DNA of 23,351 nucleotides, from positions 1 to 23,351 of the forward strand of contig JAFYGD010000058.1 of assembly GCA_017543415.1 (NCBI GenBank). Direction: 5' to 3'. The DNA is from Eubacterium sp. GTDB taxonomy: Bacteria; Bacillota; Clostridia; Oscillospirales; Acutalibacteraceae. Position numbers and translations under genes: made by a program. Below the pieces are notes generated by a model. That model saw only the letters and a list, made by a program, of their open reading frames with translations, was not told the DNA's origin and did not search any database. Positions 6,986-14,272 of this stretch are shown here, piece by piece (position 1 is the stretch's first letter; every line of letters starts with the position of its first letter).

Positions 6986-8026
6986 ATGTATTGTAAAAAC
7001 TGCGGTACAAGGCTTAACGATAACGCAAAGGTTTGCCCTAATTGCGGAACCTTTATTGACGACGGCTCGGGCTATACGCTGCTTACCGCCGATAACAGGC
7101 TTGACGATTTTTATTCCTCGGAACCTGTTGACAATAAAGGCAGAGGCATTATTGCTTATGTTATTTCTCTTATTCTTGTAATTGCAATAGCGGGAGGCGG
7201 AGCTTATTATTACTTTACTCATATAAAGCCTAAAACTGCGCCCGCGCCCGAGGTCAGCTTTACAAGCGGCTGCGGAATAATTAATGAGGACGTGCCCGTT
7301 GTTTATGCTTCATTTGAAAAGGATACCTCAATTCAGTATATCCACGGAGTTTCGCTTTATGAGTATGACGGTAAGGATACCTCCGGCGCAAAGCTCCTTT
7401 CAAATGATTATGAGTATACAAAGAATATTGACGATACCTTCAGGGCGATTTTCTTTGATACAACAGAGTTTAAGCTGAAAAAGGATAAAACCTATAATTA
7501 TTATTTTGAAATAAAGCTCGGATTTATCGGCAGCAACGATATTTTCACATATACCCAGCCCGTCAGCTTTAAGGGCGGCTTTACCGAAAGTGCGGCTGAT
7601 ACCGTTTTTGACCATTCAAATTCAAAAACATCCGGAGCTTCACAGAAGGAAGAGGAAACCACCGAAGAAAAAACAACCAAAAAGACGGAAACGGGATTTA
7701 TTTACGAAAGCTACTGGTTTACCCGTCCCGTAACGGATAACGATACAAGAACAATATTCGTTTTTAAGTTCAGCAAGGATAACACCTACACCTCAACAAA
7801 GTATGAAAAGAAGGGCGGCTCCGACTGGTCGGTAAGCACCCATAACGGTAAATTCAAAATTGAAGGGGAATACCTTGTTGCAAGCGATTCGGACGGCGGA
7901 GAAAAATCCTACTATAAAATCGGCAATTCAAGCCTTACCGAGGAGCTTGACGGCGAGCCGGTTCAGAACCTTACGCCGCGTAAGTACAACAGAGTTAAAA
8001 ATGCCGAGGATTTCTTCGGACTGTAA
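6986..8026 (+). CDS. Zinc-ribbon domain membrane protein of unknown function
   Basis: This 346-aa protein has a cytoplasmic N-terminal zinc ribbon (Cys3, Cys6, Cys17 and Cys20 in CxxC pairs). One membrane segment (about 54-77) follows, then a large extracytoplasmic part. The outer part has a beta-rich region (about 88-200), a Ser/Thr/Glu/Lys linker (about 205-235) and a second beta-rich domain (about 238-335) with repeated FxFSKDNTYTS-like strands. I start at ATG 6986 because AGGATGG precedes it; the ATG at 6974 overlaps that ribosome binding site. Zinc ribbon plus one transmembrane helix plus an outer domain is a common Clostridia layout of unknown role, possibly a surface sensor or lipocalin-like binding protein. 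The gene is monocistronic, divergent from queT and convergent with the tetR-like gene. Confidence 0.85.
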   Translation: MYCKNCGTRLNDNAKVCPNCGTFIDDGSGYTLLTADNRLDDFYSSEPVDNKGRGIIAYVISLILVIAIAGGGAYYYFTHIKPKTAPAPEVSFTSGCGIINEDVPVVYASFEKDTSIQYIHGVSLYEYDGKDTSGAKLLSNDYEYTKNIDDTFRAIFFDTTEFKLKKDKTYNYYFEIKLGFIGSNDIFTYTQPVSFKGGFTESAADTVFDHSNSKTSGASQKEEETTEEKTTKKTETGFIYESYWFTRPVTDNDTRTIFVFKFSKDNTYTSTKYEKKGGSDWSVSTHNGKFKIEGEYLVASDSDGGEKSYYKIGNSSLTEELDGEPVQNLTPRKYNRVKNAEDFFGL

Positions 8027-8030
8027 TTAA

Positions 8031-8055
8031 AAAGGAAGGACACTGTCCTTCCTTT
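8031..8055. terminator. Bidirectional intrinsic terminator
   Basis: An 11-bp perfect stem AAAGGAAGGAC/GTCCTTCCTTT (8031-8041 and 8045-8055) with an ACT loop lies between the stop codons of the convergent zinc-ribbon gene and tetR-like gene. Runs of A and T on either side are short. Confidence 0.85.
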
Positions 8056-8057
8056 AA

Positions 8058-8588
8058 TTATTTGTTTTTCGGGAAAACCTTAAAGCCTTTTACAATTTTT
8101 CCGAGAAGCTCTGTATAATCGCTTTTTTCTTTTTGAATTTCCTCTAAAACAAGTCCCGTAAAGCAGTTACTCAGGCAGTTTACAAGGAATTCAACATCAG
8201 CCTTTGAATTGACGGACATATTTGTTTTGTTTTCAAAATATGAAGTGATGTATGTGTCAAAGCTGCTTTTAAGAAGATTGTAAATGAAAATAAATTTTGA
8301 GGAATATACGGCGCTCCTTAAAAGCCTGTCATATTTGTTTAAAAAGTTGATATAAAGCTCTGCGCTTTCCTTCCACTTACCCTCCGTCTGGTAACTGCAA
8401 ATAATATTTGTTTCATTTTTAAATGCCCATTTAAGCATTTCTTCAATATCGTTAAAGTGATAGTAAAACGTCTGACGGCTGATTGAACATTTTTCAACCA
8501 GGTTAGTAACCGTTATCTTTTCAAATTCGTATTCCTTTGCTAATTCCAAAAATGCGCTGATAATCGCATTTTTTGCTTTGCTCGCCAT
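8058..8588 (-). CDS. TetR/AcrR-family transcriptional regulator
   Basis: This 176-aa protein has an N-terminal TetR helix-turn-helix (residues about 4-50). It shows the hallmark ITVTNLVEKCSISRQTFYYHFNDIEEML, with the recognition helix at SRQTFYYHF. The C-terminal helical ligand-binding and dimer domain is not recognisable to a substrate. I chose ATG 8588 over the in-frame ATG at 8642, because the family normally begins a few residues before the helix-turn-helix and the extra 18 residues would lie in the promoter; an AAGGCGG precedes it. The regulator is transcribed divergently from the deacetylase-nadE-deacetylase cluster, the usual arrangement for a TetR repressor acting on its neighbour. 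Regulation of that cluster is an inference. The C-terminal end runs up to the shared terminator. Confidence 0.9.
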   Translation of the reverse strand: MASKAKNAIISAFLELAKEYEFEKITVTNLVEKCSISRQTFYYHFNDIEEMLKWAFKNETNIICSYQTEGKWKESAELYINFLNKYDRLLRSAVYSSKFIFIYNLLKSSFDTYITSYFENKTNMSVNSKADVEFLVNCLSNCFTGLVLEEIQKEKSDYTELLGKIVKGFKVFPKNK

Positions 8589-8624
8589 TTTTATTGTACC
8601 GCCTTGTTTTTTAATAGCAGTGAC

Positions 8625-8653
8625 AATATAGCACAAACGCAAAAGGAAAGCAA
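8625..8653 (-). promoter_or_regulatory. Promoter of the TetR-like regulator
   Basis: On the minus strand, TTGCTT (8648-8653), a 17-base spacer ending in extended -10 TGC, then TATATT (8625-8630). The rest of the 243-base divergent region (8589-8831) is AT-rich and holds the opposite promoter and two weak dyads at 8707-8734. Confidence 0.65.
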
Positions 8654-8768
8654 CAATTATTAGCTATTTATTCTATTTTTTGGCATACATTTTTATAAAG
8701 TATTAGACAAAATTCAATTTTTGTAAATTAACAAGGATAAGCGTTTTTCAAAATATATTATTTTATTA

Positions 8769-8797
8769 TTGAAGTATTAAATCGTTAGTTGTATAAT
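8769..8797 (+). promoter_or_regulatory. Promoter of the deacetylase-nadE-deacetylase cluster
   Basis: TTGAAG (8769-8774), 17-base spacer, TATAAT (8792-8797). It lies 34 bases upstream of the chosen ATG at 8832. Confidence 0.75.
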
Positions 8798-8831
8798 ACA
8801 ATAAATAAGTATGATAAACAGGAGATATACA

Positions 8832-10175
8832 ATGAACAAATCCAAGGTAATTCTTGCAGGTGCAGTAATGGTGGTGTTAATTCTGATTGCCTCGTTTTCG
8901 GCAATGTCCATCGTTCAGTCGCGCACTGTCGGGAATGTTGAAAAGTCAGAGATAACCGAGGTTAAAGCGGACAGCGCTTCGCTAAAATGGAAACGTGTTT
9001 CGTCTGCCGACGGCTATTATGTTTACCAAAGTCCTGCGGGTGAAAACGCGTTTGAAAGAATAGCAACCGTTAAGGGCGAAGCAACCGTTAAGTATACGGT
9101 TGATAAGCTTGAACAGGCAACGGCTTACGACTTTTACGTTACCGCCTTTAAGGATTCAAATAATAAGGATTACGATATTGAGAGCAAAGAGTTTTCAGCT
9201 GTTACGGCATTAACTCCGCCTTCAAAGCAGAGCATCAAGGTTCTCGCTTCCGAAGAGGAGGGAACTCTTAAAGCCGAATGGGAAATCAACCCGAAGGCGG
9301 AGGGCTACGAATACCAGCTTGTAAAGGGCGACGGCTCAAGCTTTGAGGAAGCTAAAACCGACGGTATTGCCGATAAAGCCAAGGCAAACGTTGAAATTAA
9401 GGAGCTTGAGGTTAAACAGACCTATGCCTTCCGCGTTCGTTCCTATATCTATGAGTCAAATGAGAAGAAGCTCTACGGCGAATGGAGTAAGGCACAGACC
9501 GTTGAAATAGCTGAAAAGCTTGCCGTTTCAACAAACGTTGACCCGTCAAAGCCGATGATTGCGCTTACCTTTGACGACGGCCCGGGCTATAACGATGCGT
9601 CTGACAGAATTCTTGACGTGCTTGAAAAGTACCACGTTCGCGCTACCTTCTTTATGGTAGGTAAAAATGCCCAGGACCACCCGAAGAACCTTAAGCGTAA
9701 GCTTGAGCTCGGCTGTGAGCTCGGCAACCACACCTGGGACCACAACCACTACGGTAAAAACGTAACTAAAGAGGATATTAAAAAATGCTCGGACGCTATC
9801 AATAAGGTTACAGGTCAGAATCCTACCTGCTTCCGCTCGCCGGGCGGCAACACCACCGAGCTTATCAGAAACGAGTGTAAGGCTGAGGGCATGGCGCTTT
9901 ACTACTGGTCGCTTGATACGCAGGACTGGAAGTACAGAAACGCAAGTCACGTTTACGATGCGGTAATGAACCACGTTGAGGACGGCGACATTATCCTTAT
10001 GCATGAAATATACGACAGCACGGCAGACGCGGTTGAAAAAATGGTTCCGCAGCTCATAAAGAAGGGCTATCAGCTTGTAACCTGTGAGGAGCTTATCTAT
10101 GCTAAAACAGGCAAGATGCCCGAAGCGGGAACACAGTATCTTAACGCAACAACAATTAAAAACGAAACATCGTGA
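8832..10175 (+). CDS. Polysaccharide deacetylase (NodB/CE4) with two fibronectin type III-like domains
   Basis: This 447-aa exported protein starts with an N-terminal membrane anchor or signal segment (about 6-27, no clear cleavage site). Two Fn3-like beta domains follow (about 38-127 and 133-228). The C-terminal NodB domain (about 241-425) has all CE4 motifs: TFDDGP (246-251), the metal pair His300 and His304 in HTWDH, RSPGG (335-339), a YYWSLDTQDW block, and His391 in LMHE. Such enzymes remove N-acetyl groups from peptidoglycan GlcNAc or MurNAc, or from other surface glycans, often giving lysozyme resistance. ATG 8832 is used because AGGAG lies 7 bases before it; the ATG at 8811 has no such site. 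Its NodB domain is roughly 70% identical by eye to that encoded at 10952, pointing to a tandem duplication around nadE. Confidence 0.93.
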   Translation: MNKSKVILAGAVMVVLILIASFSAMSIVQSRTVGNVEKSEITEVKADSASLKWKRVSSADGYYVYQSPAGENAFERIATVKGEATVKYTVDKLEQATAYDFYVTAFKDSNNKDYDIESKEFSAVTALTPPSKQSIKVLASEEEGTLKAEWEINPKAEGYEYQLVKGDGSSFEEAKTDGIADKAKANVEIKELEVKQTYAFRVRSYIYESNEKKLYGEWSKAQTVEIAEKLAVSTNVDPSKPMIALTFDDGPGYNDASDRILDVLEKYHVRATFFMVGKNAQDHPKNLKRKLELGCELGNHTWDHNHYGKNVTKEDIKKCSDAINKVTGQNPTCFRSPGGNTTELIRNECKAEGMALYYWSLDTQDWKYRNASHVYDAVMNHVEDGDIILMHEIYDSTADAVEKMVPQLIKKGYQLVTCEELIYAKTGKMPEAGTQYLNATTIKNETS

Positions 10176-10182
10176 TAAATAA

Positions 10183-10201
10183 GGGCGGATTAATTCCGCC
10201 C
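10183..10201 (+). terminator. Intercistronic hairpin between deacetylase and nadE
   Basis: GGGCGGA/TCCGCCC form a 7-bp GC-rich stem with a TTAAT loop, but no T-run follows. It is more likely an attenuator or mRNA-stability element than a full terminator. The nadE ribosome binding site follows within 20 bases. Confidence 0.5.
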
Positions 10202-10223
10202 GTCCTTATATAAGGAGGAAATT

Positions 10224-10949
10224 ATGTTTAACGCTGAAAAGGTTAAAAACGAATGTGTAAAGTGGATACGCGATTTTTTTGAGGAAAACGGTAAGGGCTG
10301 CAACGCTGTTGTAGGCATTTCGGGCGGTAAGGACAGCTCAATCGTAGCCGCGCTTTGCGTTGAGGCGCTCGGAAGAGAGCGCGTTATCGGCGTGCTTATG
10401 CCAAACGGCGAGCAGGCGGATATTGATATGGCGCAGCTGCTTGTTGACCACCTCAATATTAAACATTTTATCATTAATATTAAGGACGCTGTTGACGGCG
10501 TTAAGAAGTCGCTTCCGTTTGAGCCGAGCGCGCAGACGCTTACGAACATCCCGCCGAGGATTCGTATGACAACGCTTTACGCCGTTGCCCAGAGCAATAA
10601 CGGCAGAGTTGCAAACACCTGTAATTTAAGCGAGGACTGGGTAGGCTATTCAACCCGTTACGGCGACCAGGCAGGAGATTTCAGTCCCTGCTCATTTATC
10701 ACCGTTCAGGAAATGAAGGAAATCGGACGCCTGCTCGGGCTTCCCGATGTTCTTGTTGACAAGGTGCCTATTGACGGACTCTGCGGAAAAACGGACGAGG
10801 ACAACCTCGGCTTTACATACGCCGTGCTTGACCGCTATATCCGCACGGGTGAAATTGACGACCCCGAAACAAAGGAGCTTATTGACAGAAAGCACAAAGC
10901 AAACCTCTTTAAGCTTTCATATATGCCATGCTTTAAGCCGGAGATTTAG
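10224..10949 (+). CDS. nadE: NH3-dependent NAD(+) synthetase
   Basis: This 241-aa enzyme converts nicotinic acid adenine dinucleotide (deamido-NAD) to NAD using ATP and ammonia, the last step of NAD synthesis, in the cytoplasm. It carries the N-type ATP pyrophosphatase PP-loop SGGKDSS (33-39) and the family block NTCNLSEDWVGYSTRYGDQAGDFSP (about 131-155), with DGLCGKTDEDNLGFTY (184-199) in the C-terminal part. There is no N-terminal glutaminase domain, so free ammonia is the nitrogen source. A perfect AAGGAGG precedes the ATG. It lies between two paralogous surface deacetylases with only 2 bases before the next start, so the three genes are probably one operon. The functional reason for the pairing is not obvious. 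Confidence 0.97.
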   Translation: MFNAEKVKNECVKWIRDFFEENGKGCNAVVGISGGKDSSIVAALCVEALGRERVIGVLMPNGEQADIDMAQLLVDHLNIKHFIINIKDAVDGVKKSLPFEPSAQTLTNIPPRIRMTTLYAVAQSNNGRVANTCNLSEDWVGYSTRYGDQAGDFSPCSFITVQEMKEIGRLLGLPDVLVDKVPIDGLCGKTDEDNLGFTYAVLDRYIRTGEIDDPETKELIDRKHKANLFKLSYMPCFKPEI

Positions 10950-10951
10950 TT

Positions 10952-11944
10952 ATGAAAAGAATTATAACCCTTATTTTAGCTTTTGTTATGCTCTTTACGG
11001 CAAGCCTTGAAGCGCCTGCTGCGGCTTTTGCCTCCGTAAGACCTCCCGAAACAAAAATCGTTTCAGTAAAAGGAAAGGTTAAAGGCTTTACCGTTAAGTG
11101 GGAAAAGCAGGAGGTTGACGGCTACCAGATTATGTACAGCCGCAAAAAGAGCTTTAAAAAGCGCAAAAAAATCACCGTAAACGGTGCAGATAATAAAAAG
11201 TATACAGTTAAAAACCTTAAAGAAAAAAAGCGTTATTACGTTAAGGTAAGAACCTTTTATCTTCTTGAAAACGGCAAAAGAAAGCCGTCAAAATGGAGCA
11301 AGGTTAAAAAGGTGAAAACAAAGGCGGTTCCCAAAATGGTTGCCCTTACCTTTGACGACGGACCGGGGTATAACAACGCGTCCGACCAAATACTTGACGT
11401 GCTTGAAAAATACAACGCAAAGGCTACCTTCTTTATGGTGGGCAAAAACGCGCTTGACCACCCGAAAAATCTTGAAAGAAAAATCGCTCTCGGCTGCGAG
11501 CTCGGAAACCATACCCAGACCCATGAGCATTACGGCAGCAACGTTACAAGAAGCGATATTAAAAAATGCACTGCTTCAATTAAAAAAGCCTGCGGTCAAA
11601 ATCCAACCTGCTTCCGCTCACCCGGCGGCAGCACAACGTCTTTAATCCGCGATGAGTGTAAAAAAGAGGGAATGCCGCTGTATTATTGGTCAATAGATAC
11701 GCTTGACTGGAAATACCGCGACGAAGACCATGTTTATAACGCGGTTATGGATAACGTAAAGGACGGAGATATTATCCTTATGCACGAACTTTATTATTCA
11801 ACTGCGGATGCGGTTGAAAGAATAGTCCCCGCGCTGATAAAAAGGGGATATAAGCTTGTAACCTGCGAGGAGCTTATTAAAGCGAAAACGGGCAAGGAAC
11901 CGCAGCCCGGCGTTCAGTATTACAGCGCAACAAAATCAAATTAA
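10952..11944 (+). CDS. Polysaccharide deacetylase (NodB/CE4) with one fibronectin type III-like domain
   Basis: This 330-aa secreted protein has a signal peptide (about 1-27: KR, hydrophobic core, APAAAFA cleavage region). One very basic Fn3-like domain (about 32-125, many Lys/Arg) and a NodB domain (about 128-312) follow. The CE4 residues are intact: TFDDGP (133-138), His187 and His191 in HTQTH, RSPGG (222-226), YYWSIDTLDW and His278 in LMHE. It starts 2 bases after the nadE stop codon, with its ribosome binding site (GGAG) inside the nadE end, so translation is likely coupled. Compared with the paralogue at 8832 it has lost, or never had, one Fn3 unit. The cationic Fn3 domain would favour binding to anionic wall polymers; that last point is inference. 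Confidence 0.93.
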   Translation: MKRIITLILAFVMLFTASLEAPAAAFASVRPPETKIVSVKGKVKGFTVKWEKQEVDGYQIMYSRKKSFKKRKKITVNGADNKKYTVKNLKEKKRYYVKVRTFYLLENGKRKPSKWSKVKKVKTKAVPKMVALTFDDGPGYNNASDQILDVLEKYNAKATFFMVGKNALDHPKNLERKIALGCELGNHTQTHEHYGSNVTRSDIKKCTASIKKACGQNPTCFRSPGGSTTSLIRDECKKEGMPLYYWSIDTLDWKYRDEDHVYNAVMDNVKDGDIILMHELYYSTADAVERIVPALIKRGYKLVTCEELIKAKTGKEPQPGVQYYSATKSN

Positions 11945-11970
11945 AAAAGACGGGCAGCGCCCGTCTTTTT
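11944..11970. terminator. Bidirectional intrinsic terminator
   Basis: A 12-bp stem (11944-11955 with 11959-11970, core AGACGGGC/GCCCGTCT) with an AGC loop and terminal A and T runs lies between the convergent deacetylase and ABC-F genes. Confidence 0.93.
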
Positions 11971-11972
11971 CT

Positions 11973-13586
11973 TTAGTATTTTTTAAGCTGTTCTTCATCG
12001 AAGGTTGAAAGGAATTCGTCGTAGGTTCCCTTGCGGTCGATGAACTTGTCGCCCGAAATCTCAATAATTCTGTCTGCAACCGTCTGAACAAACTGGTGGT
12101 CGTGCGAGGTAAACAGTACCGTTTCGGGGTATCTTATTAAACCGTCGTTGAGCGCTGTAATGCTTTCAAGGTCAAGGTGGTTGGTAGGCTCGTCAAAAAT
12201 AAGAACGTTTGCGCCTGAAACCATCATCTTGCAAAGCATACATCTTACGCGTTCGCCGCCCGAAAGAACGTTGCAAACCTTAAGCGCCTCGTCGCCTGAA
12301 AATAACATTCTGCCAAGCCAGGTGCGTATGTCGCTTTCGTGCTGCTGGGTTGCGTCTGTGTACTGCCTTAACCAGTCAACAAGGTTGAGGTTGTTGCCGT
12401 CAAAATACGCGCTGTTGTCGCTCGGGAAATAGCTCTGTGTTGTGGTAACGCCCCATTTGTACGAGCCCTCGTCAGGCTCCATTTCGCCCATAATGATTTT
12501 AAACAGCGTTGTTTTTGCAACTGCGTCTGAGCCTACAAAAGCAACCTTCTCTCTCGGGTGAATTACAAATGAAATATTGTCAAGCACCTTGCGGTCGCCT
12601 ATGGTTTTTGAAATTCCGTCAACCCTTAATAAATCGTTGCCGCACTCTCTGTCCGGCTTGAAGTCAACGTACGGAAAACGGCGTGAGGAAACGGGCATTT
12701 CAAACATCTCAAGCGCGTCAAGTTGCTTCTTTCTGCTTGTAGCCTGCTTTGACTTTGCGGCGTTCGCGGAAAAGCGGTTGATAAAGTCCTGTAATTCCTT
12801 AATTTTCTGTTCGTTCTTCTTGTTCTGGTCGCGCATCTGACGCTGGCGCATCTGCGTGTATTCGTACCAGAAATCGTAGTTACCCGTGTAAAGAGTAATC
12901 TTGCCGTAGTCAACGTCGCAGATATGGGTGCAAACCTTGTTCAGGAAATGACGGTCGTGCGAAACTACTATAACGGTATTCGGAAAGTCAAGAAGGAAGT
13001 TTTCAAGCCAGCTGATTGCCGCCAAATCAAGGTGGTTGGTAGGCTCGTCAAGAAGAAGAATATCGGGATTGCCGAAAAGCGCCTGCGCAAGCAGCACCTT
13101 AACTTTAAGGTCAGAGGGGAGCTCAGCCATCTTCATAAAGTGGTATTCGTCCGTAACGCCGAGCTTGTTTAACATAAATTCAGCGTCGCTTTCGGCGTTC
13201 CAGCCGTCAAGGTCTGCAAATTCAGCCTCTAATTCGCCCGCGCGTATTCCGTACTCTTCCGAAAAATCTGGCTTTGCATAAAGCGCGTCCTTTTCCTCCA
13301 TTATTTCAATCAAACGGGGATTGCCCATAAGAACCGTTCTTACAACCTCGTATTCGTCGTAAGCAAAGTGGTCCTGCTTTAAAACGGAAAGTCTTTCGCC
13401 CGGGGTAATGCTTACCTCGCCCTTGCTGGGCTCAAGGTCGCCTGAAAGCACCTTTAAAAACGTTGATTTTCCCGCGCCGTTGGCACCTATTATGCCGTAG
13501 CAGTTACCGGGTGAAAAAACAACGTTAACTCTTTCAAACAATGCTCTTCCGCCGAACTGAACGGAAATGTTATTAGCCTGAATCAT
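11973..13586 (-). CDS. ABC-F family ATPase (YbiT/YkpA-like)
   Basis: This 537-aa soluble protein has two ABC ATPase domains and no membrane segments, as expected for ABC-F factors that act on the ribosome. NBD1 has Walker A GANGAGKS (34-41) and Walker B ILLLDEPTNHLD (176-187), but its signature is replaced by LPSDLK (156-161). A charged coiled-coil interdomain linker spans about 240-300. NBD2 has an atypical Walker A GSDAVAKT (352-359), LSGGE (441-445) and VLIFDEPTNHLD (461-472). The degenerate NBD1 signature and the xxAKTT Walker A recall E. coli YbiT and B. subtilis YkpA. A resistance-type role is unlikely given this subgroup; a translation-quality function is inferred. The ribosome binding site is AAGGAGAGG, and the gene is alone between its own promoter and a shared terminator. 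Confidence 0.93.
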   Translation of the reverse strand: MIQANNISVQFGGRALFERVNVVFSPGNCYGIIGANGAGKSTFLKVLSGDLEPSKGEVSITPGERLSVLKQDHFAYDEYEVVRTVLMGNPRLIEIMEEKDALYAKPDFSEEYGIRAGELEAEFADLDGWNAESDAEFMLNKLGVTDEYHFMKMAELPSDLKVKVLLAQALFGNPDILLLDEPTNHLDLAAISWLENFLLDFPNTVIVVSHDRHFLNKVCTHICDVDYGKITLYTGNYDFWYEYTQMRQRQMRDQNKKNEQKIKELQDFINRFSANAAKSKQATSRKKQLDALEMFEMPVSSRRFPYVDFKPDRECGNDLLRVDGISKTIGDRKVLDNISFVIHPREKVAFVGSDAVAKTTLFKIIMGEMEPDEGSYKWGVTTTQSYFPSDNSAYFDGNNLNLVDWLRQYTDATQQHESDIRTWLGRMLFSGDEALKVCNVLSGGERVRCMLCKMMVSGANVLIFDEPTNHLDLESITALNDGLIRYPETVLFTSHDHQFVQTVADRIIEISGDKFIDRKGTYDEFLSTFDEEQLKKY

Positions 13587-13620
13587 AGTTTCCTCTCCTT
13601 GTATTTCTCAAATCGCAAGG

Positions 13621-13649
13621 ATTATAACACAATATGATAGTAATTACAA
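13621..13649 (-). promoter_or_regulatory. Sigma-A-type promoter of the ABC-F gene
   Basis: On the minus strand, TTGTAA (13644-13649), 17-base spacer with TG upstream of the -10, TATAAT (13621-13626). It is divergent from the rimP-nusA promoter. Confidence 0.75.
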
Positions 13650-13663
13650 GTAAAAAATAAGTC

Positions 13664-13691
13664 TTGACAAATAAAAATAATTATATATAAT
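13664..13691 (+). promoter_or_regulatory. Sigma-A-type promoter of the rimP-nusA-infB operon
   Basis: Perfect TTGACA (13664-13669) and TATAAT (13686-13691), 16 bases apart. It leaves an untranslated leader of about 65 bases before the rimP ATG. Confidence 0.88.
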
Positions 13692-13719
13692 ATAGCATAG
13701 TAAGAATATAAACCAAGTG

Positions 13720-13747
13720 ATGTGGACCTCAGGGTCCGCACATTTTT
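13720..13747 (+). promoter_or_regulatory. Terminator-like leader hairpin upstream of rimP-nusA
   Basis: ATGT-GGACC (13720-13728) pairs with GGTCC-(GC bulge)-ACAT (13733-13743) around a TCAG loop, followed directly by five T. It sits inside the leader of an operon encoding the termination and pausing factor NusA, so an attenuator used for autogenous control is plausible. No alternative antiterminator pairing was identified. Confidence 0.55.
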
Positions 13748-13763
13748 ATTGTTGGGGGTATTT

Positions 13764-14243
13764 ATGGCTAAACTCAATACTGTTCAGAAGGTTGAGGAAA
13801 TAATTAAACCCTTTGCCGATGAGCTCGGCTTAAGTATCTGGGACGTTACCTATAAGAAAGAGGGAACAAACTGGTATTTAAGAGTTTTCATTGATAAGGA
13901 GGGCGGAATTTCCATTGACGACTGCGTTAATTTAACCCACGCCGTATCAAAGCCGCTTGACGAGGCAGACCCGATTCCTCAGAACTATACGCTTGAAATC
14001 AGCTCCCCCGGAGTTGAACGCGAGCTTGTGCGTGAGGAGCATTTTGCGGCAAATATCGGAAACCCGGTATTTTTAAGAACTATCAGACCCATTGACGGAG
14101 TAAGGGATTTCAAAGGAATCCTTAAGTCGTATGAGGATAAAAAAATAACCGTTGAGCTTGACGGGGGCGAATGCCTTGAGGTTGAAAAGAAAGATACCAA
14201 CTACGTAAAGCTTGATGATTTTGATATAAAGGATTTTATTTAA
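13764..14243 (+). CDS. rimP: Ribosome maturation factor RimP
   Basis: This 159-aa protein is needed for maturation of the 30S subunit. It has the two-domain RimP layout: an alpha/beta N-terminal domain (about 1-85) ending in the hallmark LEISSPGVEREL, with ISIDDCVNLTHAVSKPLDE before it, and a C-terminal SH3-like beta barrel (about 90-159, GILKSYEDKKITVEL). I start at ATG 13764 after GGGGG; the in-frame ATG at 13722 lies in the leader hairpin. It is the first gene of the nusA-infB operon, its standard place in Firmicutes, with 29 bases to nusA. Confidence 0.96.
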   Translation: MAKLNTVQKVEEIIKPFADELGLSIWDVTYKKEGTNWYLRVFIDKEGGISIDDCVNLTHAVSKPLDEADPIPQNYTLEISSPGVERELVREEHFAANIGNPVFLRTIRPIDGVRDFKGILKSYEDKKITVELDGGECLEVEKKDTNYVKLDDFDIKDFI

Positions 14244-14272
14244 ACTAAGATAAAGAGAGGTAAACCGGAAAA

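Noticed and set aside
10183..10201. Full terminator separating the first deacetylase from nadE
   Set aside because: The stem is good but no T-run follows, so read-through into nadE is expected; kept only as a hairpin.
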